A stretch of DNA of 5,327 nucleotides from JACKAN01 sp964502735. Lineage in GTDB: Bacteria > Bdellovibrionota > Bdellovibrionia > Bdellovibrionales > UBA1609. The first letter of the stretch is position 1, and the number at the start of each line of letters is the position of its first letter. The translations under genes and the position numbers were made by a program. The stretch is taken from positions 1 through 5,327 of the forward strand of contig CAZCYD010000108.1 in assembly GCA_964502735.1 (NCBI GenBank), in the 5' to 3' direction. The notes below the pieces were generated by a model. The model was given only the letters and a program-made list of their open reading frames with translations. It was not told the DNA's origin and made no database searches. Positions 1 through 5,327 of the stretch are shown one piece after another.

Positions 1-87
1 GCATCAGCAACAAGTACAAAGAGTTTTGTATGCGAAAAATGCTCTGGTGCGACGGTGAAGAAGTGCCGAAGTAGAGGCATAGAATAG
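1..87 (+). CDS. Possible 3' tail of an upstream gene (frame uncertain)
   Basis: Frame 1 is open from the window edge to a TAG at 85-87 and would end a protein with the cysteine-rich stretch FVCEKCSGATVKKC, a CxxC plus a later Cys that could hint at a small zinc site. Frame 3 is also open, to a TAG at 72-74 (ending GEEVPK), and frame 2 to a TGA at 56-58. The minus strand is open too, from an ATG near position 80 off the left edge. Third-position bases in frame 1 are richer in A/T, which fits the other genes slightly better. I cannot decide whether any of these is a real gene end; all are short enough to occur by chance. Confidence 0.2.
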   Translation, partial: ASATSTKSFVCEKCSGATVKKCRSRGIE

Positions 88-174
88 AATTGTAATAAAC
101 TTAAACAAATCTAAAGAATCACGACTGATTTAAAGTTCGATTAAATGAAAGTCCCATTAAATTCTATTGAAAAT

Positions 175-222
175 AATAGACCCGCTAATAGATACCTAAA
201 TAGACCCGCTAATCGATATCTA
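175..222. repeat. Two-copy 24-bp tandem direct repeat
   Basis: The unit at 175-198 is repeated head-to-tail at 199-222 with 22 of 24 bases identical. The first 15 bases, aatagacccgctaat, match perfectly. The differences are A to C at unit position 16 and C to T at unit position 21. The conserved cccgc stands out in an otherwise AT-rich stretch. A tandem pair upstream of an operon could bind a regulator, or it could be a simple replication-slippage duplication. I infer nothing firmer. Confidence 0.85.
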
Positions 223-233
223 TCACAAAACAT

Positions 234-260
234 AGAATTTATTCTTAGAATTTAGAATTC
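234..260. repeat. Adjacent AT-rich dyads with repeated TAGAATT
   Basis: TAGAATT occurs at 233-239, 246-252 and 253-259. The arrangement makes two short inverted repeats: AGAAT-TT-ATTCT at 234-245 and GAATT-TAG-AATTC at 248-260. It may be an operator-like site, but five-base AT-rich arms arise easily by chance. Confidence 0.35.
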
Positions 261-336
261 AACCTAAACCATTTCTTAACTTAAAACCTTACGTATTGTC
301 CTGATTTCAAAATAAATAGGATTTGAGGTTCTCTCA

Positions 337-394
337 CCCTTGTAAAATAGACTCAAGGTCACAGCAATTATGCGGCACAGTCCATGCACAAGGG
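337..394 (+). promoter_or_regulatory. Possible leader stem (7-bp arms)
   Basis: CCCTTGT at 337-343 is the exact reverse complement of ACAAGGG at 388-394, separated by 44 bases. A competing shorter pairing, CCTTG 338-342 with CAAGG 354-358, uses the same left arm. Two mutually exclusive pairings just ahead of the operon could matter for leader structure if transcription starts upstream of 337, but no known riboswitch fold is recognised. Confidence 0.2.
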
Positions 395-426
395 AAGTGA
401 TCCAATCTATTCAGAGTAGTTAAAAT

Positions 427-433
427 AAGGAGG
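427..433 (+). promoter_or_regulatory. Strong ribosome binding site selecting a GTG start
   Basis: AAGGAGG is a full-length Shine-Dalgarno match, followed by seven bases and then GTG at 441. It decides the start of the first operon gene. The nearby ATG at 446 is in another frame and reaches a stop after four codons. Confidence 0.85.
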
Positions 434-440
434 AGTAAAG

Positions 441-1436
441 GTGTTATGGGTTGTAAAAAATAAAACTAAACCAATCTCTCACCAGAGATCAGAACCAAAA
501 TCTGGTGAAGTAGGCAGGTTGGGACGAAAGCTATTGGGTCTATGTGTATGTCTTAATATTTTGTATTATCCTCTTCAGTCCCAAGCCAATTTTTTTAAAA
601 AAGCAGAAAAATTTGTAAAAGGTACAGGTAAAGCTTTCGAAGGACTAGCGAAGGATGTCGGAAAAAAAGTTGAGCGAGGTGCAAAAAAAACAGAAAGTAA
701 TGCAAAAATCATTGTTAAAGATGGAGAAACAGTAGTTAAGGGTGTTGCAGAAAGCACTAAGGCTCCATTAAGAACAGCGGCAGACATTGTATCAGGAGGC
801 CAAACAGTAAGAGATCGAGAAAAGGCAAAAGCTAATGCCGAAAAAGAAAAAGCTGAAATTCGAAGAGCTCAAGCGGAAGAAATCAAAAAAATAGCTATTC
901 AAAAGACAAATGAAAATATAGCTAACTTTGAAGCTGAGCTTGAAACTATTCAAATAGATTTAGAACTCTTATCTTTGATTAAAGAAAAGTATTCTACAAT
1001 TGATGAAAACCTAGAAGATTTATCCCTAGTGGCATTAAATCTAGAAGAATCAATGTCTCTATTCATAAAAAACGTTAATGCCGAACACTTAATGCTGATT
1101 GAAAAAATAGATGAACTCATCTTTATCTCTCAGCCTGTATTTGATGGAGATATGAGAAATCAAAAAATAAATTTCTCTAAAGAAATTTCGCAAATAATAC
1201 ACGATATCAAAGTCTATGAAGATGGTGATGTGTATCGTGGAGAAAATTATTCCAAGTTAGAAGAAGTTTCTTACGAGAAAATTAAAATTCTATTCATAGA
1301 GTTGGACCTAGCTCTGCAAGAGTGTTTTGTAAGGTTAGAGCAAGCAGTTAAGTCCAAAATTGATAGAAAAACTGAAATAGAAAGTAGTTTAGGAATCGAA
1401 AAACAAAACTTATCAAAATTAAGTGAGGAAAGGTAG
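441..1436 (+). CDS. Exported lysine-rich helical/coiled-coil protein, function unknown
   Basis: This 331-residue protein starts at GTG, seven bases after a perfect AAGGAGG. The N-terminus looks like a long-n-region Sec signal: basic residues up to K30, a hydrophobic core at about 31-44, and a likely signal peptidase I cut after SQA at residue 49. Residues 51-115 form a Lys/Ala/Gly/Val-rich amphipathic stretch with motifs such as AEKFVKGTGKAFEGLAKDVG, reminiscent of LEA- or apolipoprotein-like helices that lie on membranes. Residues about 122-205 are highly charged and predicted coiled coil (REKAKANAEKEKAEIRRAQA). The rest, to 331, also looks helical. The mature protein has one cysteine, C295. 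I recognise no family. It heads an operon whose later genes encode a lipoprotein, another exported protein, a toxin and a likely immunity protein, so an envelope accessory or scaffolding role is plausible but inferred only from context. Confidence 0.85.
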   Translation: MLWVVKNKTKPISHQRSEPKSGEVGRLGRKLLGLCVCLNILYYPLQSQANFFKKAEKFVKGTGKAFEGLAKDVGKKVERGAKKTESNAKIIVKDGETVVKGVAESTKAPLRTAADIVSGGQTVRDREKAKANAEKEKAEIRRAQAEEIKKIAIQKTNENIANFEAELETIQIDLELLSLIKEKYSTIDENLEDLSLVALNLEESMSLFIKNVNAEHLMLIEKIDELIFISQPVFDGDMRNQKINFSKEISQIIHDIKVYEDGDVYRGENYSKLEEVSYEKIKILFIELDLALQECFVRLEQAVKSKIDRKTEIESSLGIEKQNLSKLSEER

Positions 1437-1438
1437 AG

Positions 1439-2164
1439 ATGAAAGGCTTAGTGATAATTATATTTTTATTAAACATAGTAGGTTGCTCAAGCGACGAGTA
1501 TTTAAACACAACAAATGAAGATGTGAATAAATATAAAGAAATGGATCTTTTTTATGGAAGTTTACAAAAAGAGTCTTTTGATACAAGAGTAAAGCATGAA
1601 GAAGATATAAAAAACACAATTGAGGAAATTTTAACTTCTTTAACATATCAAGAAATAGCTGAGAATCATGAAAGTATCTCTAAGCTTGATGATAGTGATT
1701 TAAGTGATCTTTTAAAGAAGATAAGAGATCTAAGATACAGTTTTATTCGGTTTGGATATGAGAAGACGCTGCACGAAACTCTAGTAAAAGATAATCTCCA
1801 CAATTTAGATGTAGATCTAAAAAATAAAATTGAGGATTTAGATCGACGCATTGCAATTCTAGAGCAAGAATCTCAAGAAAAGATATTTATTTTTGAAAGT
1901 CTTATTATGGAGTCCCGATCTAATAAAAGATTCAATAGAGTCACAGAAAGGGCAAGAGTGAGGTCAGACAAAAAATCAGCTTATTTTTCTTGTCGACTTC
2001 AATTGTTAGAAGAAGGCTTGCAGCCAGAAATTAAGGAACAAATAAGAAAAAAGTGTATAGAAATTAAAAAAGAATTAGACGAAATGGATAAAGACTTTCT
2101 CGCTAATCTAAAGTTAGACAGCAGAAAAATGAAAGATGATAACAAAGAGGACATGATTCCATGA
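1439..2164 (+). CDS. Lipoprotein, helical, function unknown
   Basis: A 241-residue protein beginning 2 bases after the previous stop, with GAGG at 1425-1428 as the likely ribosome site. The N-terminus MKGLVIIIFLLNIVGC is a compact signal with lipobox IVGC, so Cys16 should be lipidated after signal peptidase II cleavage. Ser17 at +2 rather than Asp predicts Lol-dependent sorting to the outer membrane in a Gram-negative cell. The mature chain is strongly charged and helical throughout, with coiled-coil-like stretches around 120-150 and 195-225. Two cysteines, C185 in AYFSC and C206 in RKKC, lie 20 residues apart and could form a disulfide in the periplasm. Its final bases overlap the next start in ATGA, implying translational coupling. 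No family is recognised. It may anchor an envelope complex with the products of its neighbours, which is inference from location alone. Confidence 0.87.
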   Translation: MKGLVIIIFLLNIVGCSSDEYLNTTNEDVNKYKEMDLFYGSLQKESFDTRVKHEEDIKNTIEEILTSLTYQEIAENHESISKLDDSDLSDLLKKIRDLRYSFIRFGYEKTLHETLVKDNLHNLDVDLKNKIEDLDRRIAILEQESQEKIFIFESLIMESRSNKRFNRVTERARVRSDKKSAYFSCRLQLLEEGLQPEIKEQIRKKCIEIKKELDEMDKDFLANLKLDSRKMKDDNKEDMIP

Positions 2165-3180
2165 CCTCTTTCAGTAAGGTTATAGGAATTAATTTGATCA
2201 TCAGTTTTCTTTTCATATGTGTTAACGTTGCAAATTGTTTTGCTTTAGAAGGAGGAGAAGCCGCAGCCAAGATTTTTTTAGAAACTTATGCCAAAGAGCA
2301 AGTAAAGCATAGGCTATCAGAATACTTAAATGAAAATCCTGAGGCCCTGGGAAGTACAGACCCTAGAATAGGGTCTAAAAGTGTTGAATTTTTAGGGAAA
2401 TTATTAACAGTTTATAACTTGATGACCGCCAAAACCGAAAAGGAGAAGGCGGTTTCGGCTTTTTACTTCATTTATACCCCTGATCCAACGACAGCAGTAA
2501 TAATTATGTGTGCTCAAATTATAGATACGATGATCAGTTTATCTCACAATAGAGAGCTGTTAAAAACATATGAAGAATCAATGCAGTTAAATCGAGAAAC
2601 AACTAATATTTACTCCATGGTCAATAGTGTAGAAGTCAATAGACAGGCACACATGCTAGGCAAGATAGAAGAACTTTTAATTAACTTTTCAAAGATTAAA
2701 GATAATTTTTTAAAATCTAAAATATTTTCTTATGTAACTTCTGGTTTTGATGGAGAGCTACCTACAGATGAAGAACTAAGTTTCGAACTTCAAGAGTTTT
2801 CGTTGCTGATTAAATATACAAATGAGCTTAGAGTACAAAAAATATTTTTTGATAAGGTCCTTGGTAGTGAGATAAAGTATAGAGCTTCTGAAGCATTTGG
2901 ATTTAATTTGGACAAAGCAATAGATGAATACTTACGTGTTGGAGATAAACTAATTGAGCTAGATAGCCTGATAATTCAGGTTTCTATCAGAATAAAAAAT
3001 GATCGGAGATTATCTAATTTTCTAGAAAAAGCCGCAGTTGATAGAAAGAATATAAGGTCTTATTACTTCTGTGTGAACGAGATGAATAATTATTTTAGAG
3101 GTAGAAGAAGCTCAGAAACTCAAAGTCTTGAGGTTGATATCTATGAGCAGTGTAAACAGTTTAAATACAGTGAGCTTTGA
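2161..3180 (+). CDS. Exported helical protein with C-terminal cysteine pair, function unknown
   Basis: A 339-residue protein whose ATG overlaps the previous stop (ATGA, 2161-2164); AGAGG at 2146-2150 is the probable ribosome site. Residues 1-28 form a Sec signal with hydrophobic core 8-22 and a likely cut after CFA at A28. C26 is preceded by VAN, a poor lipobox, so lipidation is unlikely but not excluded. A second hydrophobic stretch at about 98-127, containing TAVIIMCAQIIDTMISL, could be a membrane segment or a buried helix. The remainder is mostly helical. Near the end C304 (in RSYYFC) and C331 (in IYEQC) are 26 residues apart, echoing the arrangement in the preceding lipoprotein. No family is recognised. 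Its position directly before the toxin gene, with all three upstream products exported, suggests an envelope partner of the toxin, but the sequence shows no specific activity. Confidence 0.87.
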   Translation: MTSFSKVIGINLIISFLFICVNVANCFALEGGEAAAKIFLETYAKEQVKHRLSEYLNENPEALGSTDPRIGSKSVEFLGKLLTVYNLMTAKTEKEKAVSAFYFIYTPDPTTAVIIMCAQIIDTMISLSHNRELLKTYEESMQLNRETTNIYSMVNSVEVNRQAHMLGKIEELLINFSKIKDNFLKSKIFSYVTSGFDGELPTDEELSFELQEFSLLIKYTNELRVQKIFFDKVLGSEIKYRASEAFGFNLDKAIDEYLRVGDKLIELDSLIIQVSIRIKNDRRLSNFLEKAAVDRKNIRSYYFCVNEMNNYFRGRRSSETQSLEVDIYEQCKQFKYSEL

Positions 3181-3199
3181 GGAATTGACTGGTCTGATT

Positions 3200-3205
3200 G
3201 AGGAG
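3200..3205 (+). promoter_or_regulatory. Ribosome binding site of the toxin gene
   Basis: GAGGAG lies eight bases before the ATG at 3214, within the 33-base gap after the preceding gene. It supports this start and indicates that the toxin can be translated independently rather than by overlap coupling. No promoter or terminator is evident in the gap. Confidence 0.75.
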
Positions 3206-3213
3206 TTAAGTGA

Positions 3214-4971
3214 ATGAATAAAAAAATGATTATCAACTCATTGTCAAAAATTAGAGTTCATTTTAAGAGAGTATTTAGAATTATTTTGGCTTTAAATCTC
3301 ATTTTTTGCGATTTTTCATTGGCCTCGAATTACACAATTCAAACTCAAGATAAATCTGTAATAGATGTAATTGCTGTTAATGGTATTGGTGCCGAGTACG
3401 ATATTATGAATGAAGAGGATTCGTCTATTCATCGCATTCGAGTTCTAGATTTTCACTATAATACAGAAACAGACTCCATGATTATTGAGTTTGAAAAATC
3501 AGATCCAAAAGTGACCTTTTACAGCTTTGATGAGGTGACAATAGATGGGCGTTCAGTGAGCCCTCGTCAAGACATTGGGTCTTCAAGTCAATCTCAGTAC
3601 AGATCTTTAGATACTGTTGGAGATTTAAGTGTAGGCATAGGTCAGGGAGCTCTATCAGCAGGAAAGCATTTGTTATTACAAAATTCATCGGCACTAAGGG
3701 ATATAAAAAAGTCAAAGTTAAAAATTGCAGATTATCAGAGAGCTATAGAAAAAGATTTACAAGAAATGGACTTGGCCAGAGAGCGACTTTTTAAGTCAAT
3801 GAAGAACTTAGCCCAGCAAGTAAGATCAGCCCCAGAATTGCCTAGCTTTGATGTTTCTGAGTTAAGAAAATTAGATCTAATTCAAGCCGGACGTTCTTCA
3901 AATTTAAGTGAAAATGAAATTTTGTGGAAGTCCACTGATAAAGATTTTGTAAGAGAGGCTGAAGATATAAAAGAAAAACTCTCTAGGGCAAGGGTTCATG
4001 ATGATTTCGATAGAGAATTTTATGAGCTATCAAAAACAAGTTTAAGTGTTGCAGACGACTTAAATTTAGATGGATTAGTGGAGGAGTCAGGCTATTGGTT
4101 AGAGATAGCCCATGTGGCTGCCGATGTCCTACTGGGTTTGAATCCTTTTACCGGTGTGGCTAGAGATATATATGAGTCTTTAATAGGAAAAAGCCTAATT
4201 TCAGGTGAAGTCCTAAGTGACTTTGAAAGAGGGGCGGCCCTCACGAGTCTCATAACCTTCGGTTTGGGTCGCCATATTAGCTTAGGCCTTAAGGCTCTAA
4301 AAAGCACGAAAGTCTTTGGTAGGAGTTACGATAAGGCTTTAGGTTTTGTTTCGCCATTAATAGATATGGCCAGTGATTTGCGAATTACGGCTAGGGTCCA
4401 TTTTGGAGAGTTCACAAGTTTTATAAAAACATTTTTTGGACATGACACGCGCGCCATTGGAAGAGCTAAAGATTTTATAGCAGAAGCGGGACGCGAACAA
4501 AGTCATAAATTATTGGCACAGTCCAGAGCGCCAAGTGTTTTAAATCGTTCCAGGCATAAAATTGTTGTCCACACTGCGGAGAGTATTAATAATACTGTCC
4601 ATGAGGGAAAACTTCCCCCCTATAAATTAGGGACAAGGGTTTTTGAATTCACAACTGATAAGGAAATTAAGGGGCATTTTGTCAGAGTTTATCGTGGTGA
4701 TAAATTGCCAGGCCCTTGGATTACTGAAAAACATGTCATAATGAATAAAACGCCAGAGGAAATCAAAGACATTTTATCACTTCCTGATATACCAACTCAT
4801 ATGGTAGATATTGTTATTCCTCCAAATGTGACAATTAGAAAAGGAATAATAAATCCCATATTTGGCTCAACAGGAAGCAGGTTTAGTATTCAATATGAAA
4901 TTGCCAGAGAGAAGGTAATGATGAACGACGAAGTATTTAGATCTTTGTTTCAGAACGCCAGGAGGTTATAA
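3214..4971 (+). CDS. Sec-exported polymorphic toxin with pretoxin-TG-like segment and putative NADase/ADP-ribosyltransferase-like C-terminus
   Basis: This 585-residue protein has five visible parts. (1) Sec signal: basic n-region 1-19, hydrophobic core about 20-32, probable cut after SLA at A37. (2) A beta-rich domain at 40-113, unrecognised, followed by a Ser/Gln linker. (3) A coiled coil at about 162-205. (4) About 300-352, a pretoxin-TG (PT-TG)-like segment with LNPFTGVARDIYESLIGKSL and then SGEVLSDFERG; the TG is T313-G314. This family normally precedes toxin domains. (5) From about 448, a toxin domain with PPYKLGTRVFEF, FVRVYRG (R491), GPWIT, TPEEIKDILSLPDIPTH and NPIFGSTGSRFSIQYE (Q560). 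From memory, this resembles tips of haemagglutinin-type toxins, and the closing FG...G...QY pattern recalls TNT-type NAD+ glycohydrolases. NAD+ cleavage or ADP-ribosylation is therefore my inference. The mature chain has no cysteine, which may ease unfolding in transit. No Rhs, T5SS, WXG or PAAR part is seen. The immunity candidate follows directly. Confidence 0.78.
   Translation: MNKKMIINSLSKIRVHFKRVFRIILALNLIFCDFSLASNYTIQTQDKSVIDVIAVNGIGAEYDIMNEEDSSIHRIRVLDFHYNTETDSMIIEFEKSDPKVTFYSFDEVTIDGRSVSPRQDIGSSSQSQYRSLDTVGDLSVGIGQGALSAGKHLLLQNSSALRDIKKSKLKIADYQRAIEKDLQEMDLARERLFKSMKNLAQQVRSAPELPSFDVSELRKLDLIQAGRSSNLSENEILWKSTDKDFVREAEDIKEKLSRARVHDDFDREFYELSKTSLSVADDLNLDGLVEESGYWLEIAHVAADVLLGLNPFTGVARDIYESLIGKSLISGEVLSDFERGAALTSLITFGLGRHISLGLKALKSTKVFGRSYDKALGFVSPLIDMASDLRITARVHFGEFTSFIKTFFGHDTRAIGRAKDFIAEAGREQSHKLLAQSRAPSVLNRSRHKIVVHTAESINNTVHEGKLPPYKLGTRVFEFTTDKEIKGHFVRVYRGDKLPGPWITEKHVIMNKTPEEIKDILSLPDIPTHMVDIVIPPNVTIRKGIINPIFGSTGSRFSIQYEIAREKVMMNDEVFRSLFQNARRL
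4960..4965 (+). promoter_or_regulatory. Immunity-gene ribosome site inside toxin codons
   Basis: AGGAGG is a perfect Shine-Dalgarno core, eight bases before the ATG at 4974. It is formed by the two AGG codons for the toxin's R583-R584, just before its final Leu and TAA. Toxin ribosomes must cross this site, so immunity translation is likely coupled to toxin translation. Confidence 0.88.
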
Positions 4972-4973
4972 TT

Positions 4974-5303
4974 ATGGCCAATTGGTCTTTTAATGAATTT
5001 AGCCTTATCAAAGACGGAGTGGTAATAAAGACGTTTGAGTCAAAAATATTTAAAATTCTACCTTATAAAAACAATATAATAGTTCTTTTGTACAAATTAG
5101 ACGGAGAGGGTGTTTACTTGGTTGCATCCGATGGAAGTGTCGTATGGAGAATAGATACGAGTGATCACAAATTTTACAGTCCACCATTTTATACATCAAT
5201 ATTCTTTTATGATGATCAGTTGGTTGCTTATGAATTTACAGGCTGTGACTGTTATGTTAATATCAAAACAGGTAAGGTGACAAGGGTGGAGTTTACAAAG
5301 TAG
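4974..5303 (+). CDS. Probable cytoplasmic immunity protein
   Basis: A 109-residue protein starting 2 bases after the toxin stop, with a perfect AGGAGG upstream. It has no signal peptide or membrane segment, unlike the four genes before it, so it should stay in the cytoplasm. The sequence alternates hydrophobic and polar residues in short beta-strand-like pieces, with motifs GVYLVASDGSVVWRI (46-60), FFYDDQLVAYEF (77-88) and YVNIKTGKV (94-102). Such blade-like 'DG-x-x-x-W-x-I' and 'TGK' patterns occur in several small immunity proteins of polymorphic toxin loci, as I recall them, but I cannot assign a named family. Position right after a toxin domain is the main argument; the expected role is to bind and block the C-terminal enzyme. 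Two cysteines (C91, C93) sit in TGCDCY. It could instead be an unrelated small protein, but its location and lack of a signal make immunity the best reading. Confidence 0.75.
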   Translation: MANWSFNEFSLIKDGVVIKTFESKIFKILPYKNNIIVLLYKLDGEGVYLVASDGSVVWRIDTSDHKFYSPPFYTSIFFYDDQLVAYEFTGCDCYVNIKTGKVTRVEFTK

Positions 5304-5327
5304 TTGTTGACCCAATAACCCAGGTCT

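Larger units (their letters stand above)
88..440. other. AT-rich non-coding region and operon leader
   Basis: These 353 bases hold no convincing coding sequence. They contain a two-copy 24-bp tandem repeat (175-222), two adjacent AT-rich dyads (234-260) and a possible long-range stem (337-343 with 388-394), and they end in a strong ribosome site. A promoter for the five-gene operon should lie here, but no sigma70-type pair is convincing. TTGAAA at 167-172 has only a weak TAGATA partner at 189-194. TTGTCC at 296-301 pairs poorly with TAGGAT at 317-322 (15-bp spacer). TAAAAT at 343-348 has no good -35. No GC-rich hairpin with a U-tract marks the end of the upstream gene. Confidence 0.6.

Noticed and set aside
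343..348. TAAAAT as the -10 box of the operon promoter
   Set aside because: No acceptable -35 lies 16-18 bases upstream and the preceding TG is not at the extended -10 spacing, so it is not called.
441..521. Shorter start (TTG at 519) for the first gene to give a typical-length signal peptide
   Set aside because: The TTG has no properly spaced ribosome site, whereas GTG at 441 follows a perfect AAGGAGG by seven bases.
575..787. Minus-strand open frame of 70 codons inside the first gene
   Set aside because: It lies entirely opposite a well-supported plus-strand gene and has no ribosome site or plausible domain; its Ser/Pro/Phe-rich composition is what antisense of Lys/Ala-rich coding gives.
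1458..1851. Two minus-strand open frames opposite the lipoprotein gene
   Set aside because: Their Leu/Ser/Phe-rich translations are antisense products of Glu/Lys/Asp-rich coding, with no start signal, and they contradict the tightly packed operon.
3304..3313. Lipobox at C32 in the toxin signal peptide
   Set aside because: The residues before C32 are LIF; Phe at -1 does not fit a lipobox, and a good signal peptidase I site (SLA) lies five residues on.
3482..4307. Two minus-strand open frames opposite the toxin gene, one over the pretoxin segment
   Set aside because: Both are fully inside the toxin frame, which shows continuous domain structure; neither has a recognisable motif or ribosome site. 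An antisense immunity or regulator was considered but has no support.

Overview
The window is AT-rich with tight gene packing, strong AAGGAGG-type ribosome sites, Sec signal peptides and a lipoprotein with Ser at +2. This suggests a low-GC Gram-negative bacterium. A predatory Bdellovibrionota member (Bacteriovorax/Halobacteriovorax-like) is my best guess, but it rests on general look only and no taxonomic marker is present.

Layout: positions 1-87 may hold the tail of an upstream gene, but the frame cannot be settled. Positions 88-440 are an AT-rich non-coding leader with a two-copy 24-bp tandem repeat, short dyads and a possible long-range hairpin. Five plus-strand genes follow, almost certainly one transcript: a 331-aa exported helical protein (441-1436), a 241-aa lipoprotein (1439-2164), a 339-aa exported helical protein (2161-3180), a 585-aa exported multidomain toxin (3214-4971) and a 109-aa cytoplasmic protein (4974-5303). 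Gaps are 2 nt, a 4-nt ATGA overlap, 33 nt and 2 nt. The last 24 bases (5304-5327) show nothing recognisable. No tRNA, rRNA, CRISPR, insertion sequence or clear terminator was seen.

The interpretable core is the last two genes. The 585-aa protein has a Sec signal, a beta-rich N-terminal domain, a coiled coil, a pretoxin-TG-like segment and a C-terminal domain. The C-terminal domain resembles toxin tips of polymorphic (haemagglutinin-type) proteins and recalls TNT-type NAD+ glycohydrolases or ADP-ribosyltransferases. The 109-aa protein lacks a signal peptide and sits immediately downstream, with its ribosome site inside the toxin's last codons, as expected of a cytoplasmic immunity protein.

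The three upstream genes all encode envelope-targeted helical proteins that I cannot assign to a family. Because no T5SS, T6SS, Rhs, WXG or PAAR element is visible, the operon may be a polymorphic toxin module with its own envelope accessory proteins, possibly an undescribed delivery or anchoring system. The toxin-immunity reading is moderately supported; the role of the three upstream proteins is speculation from context.
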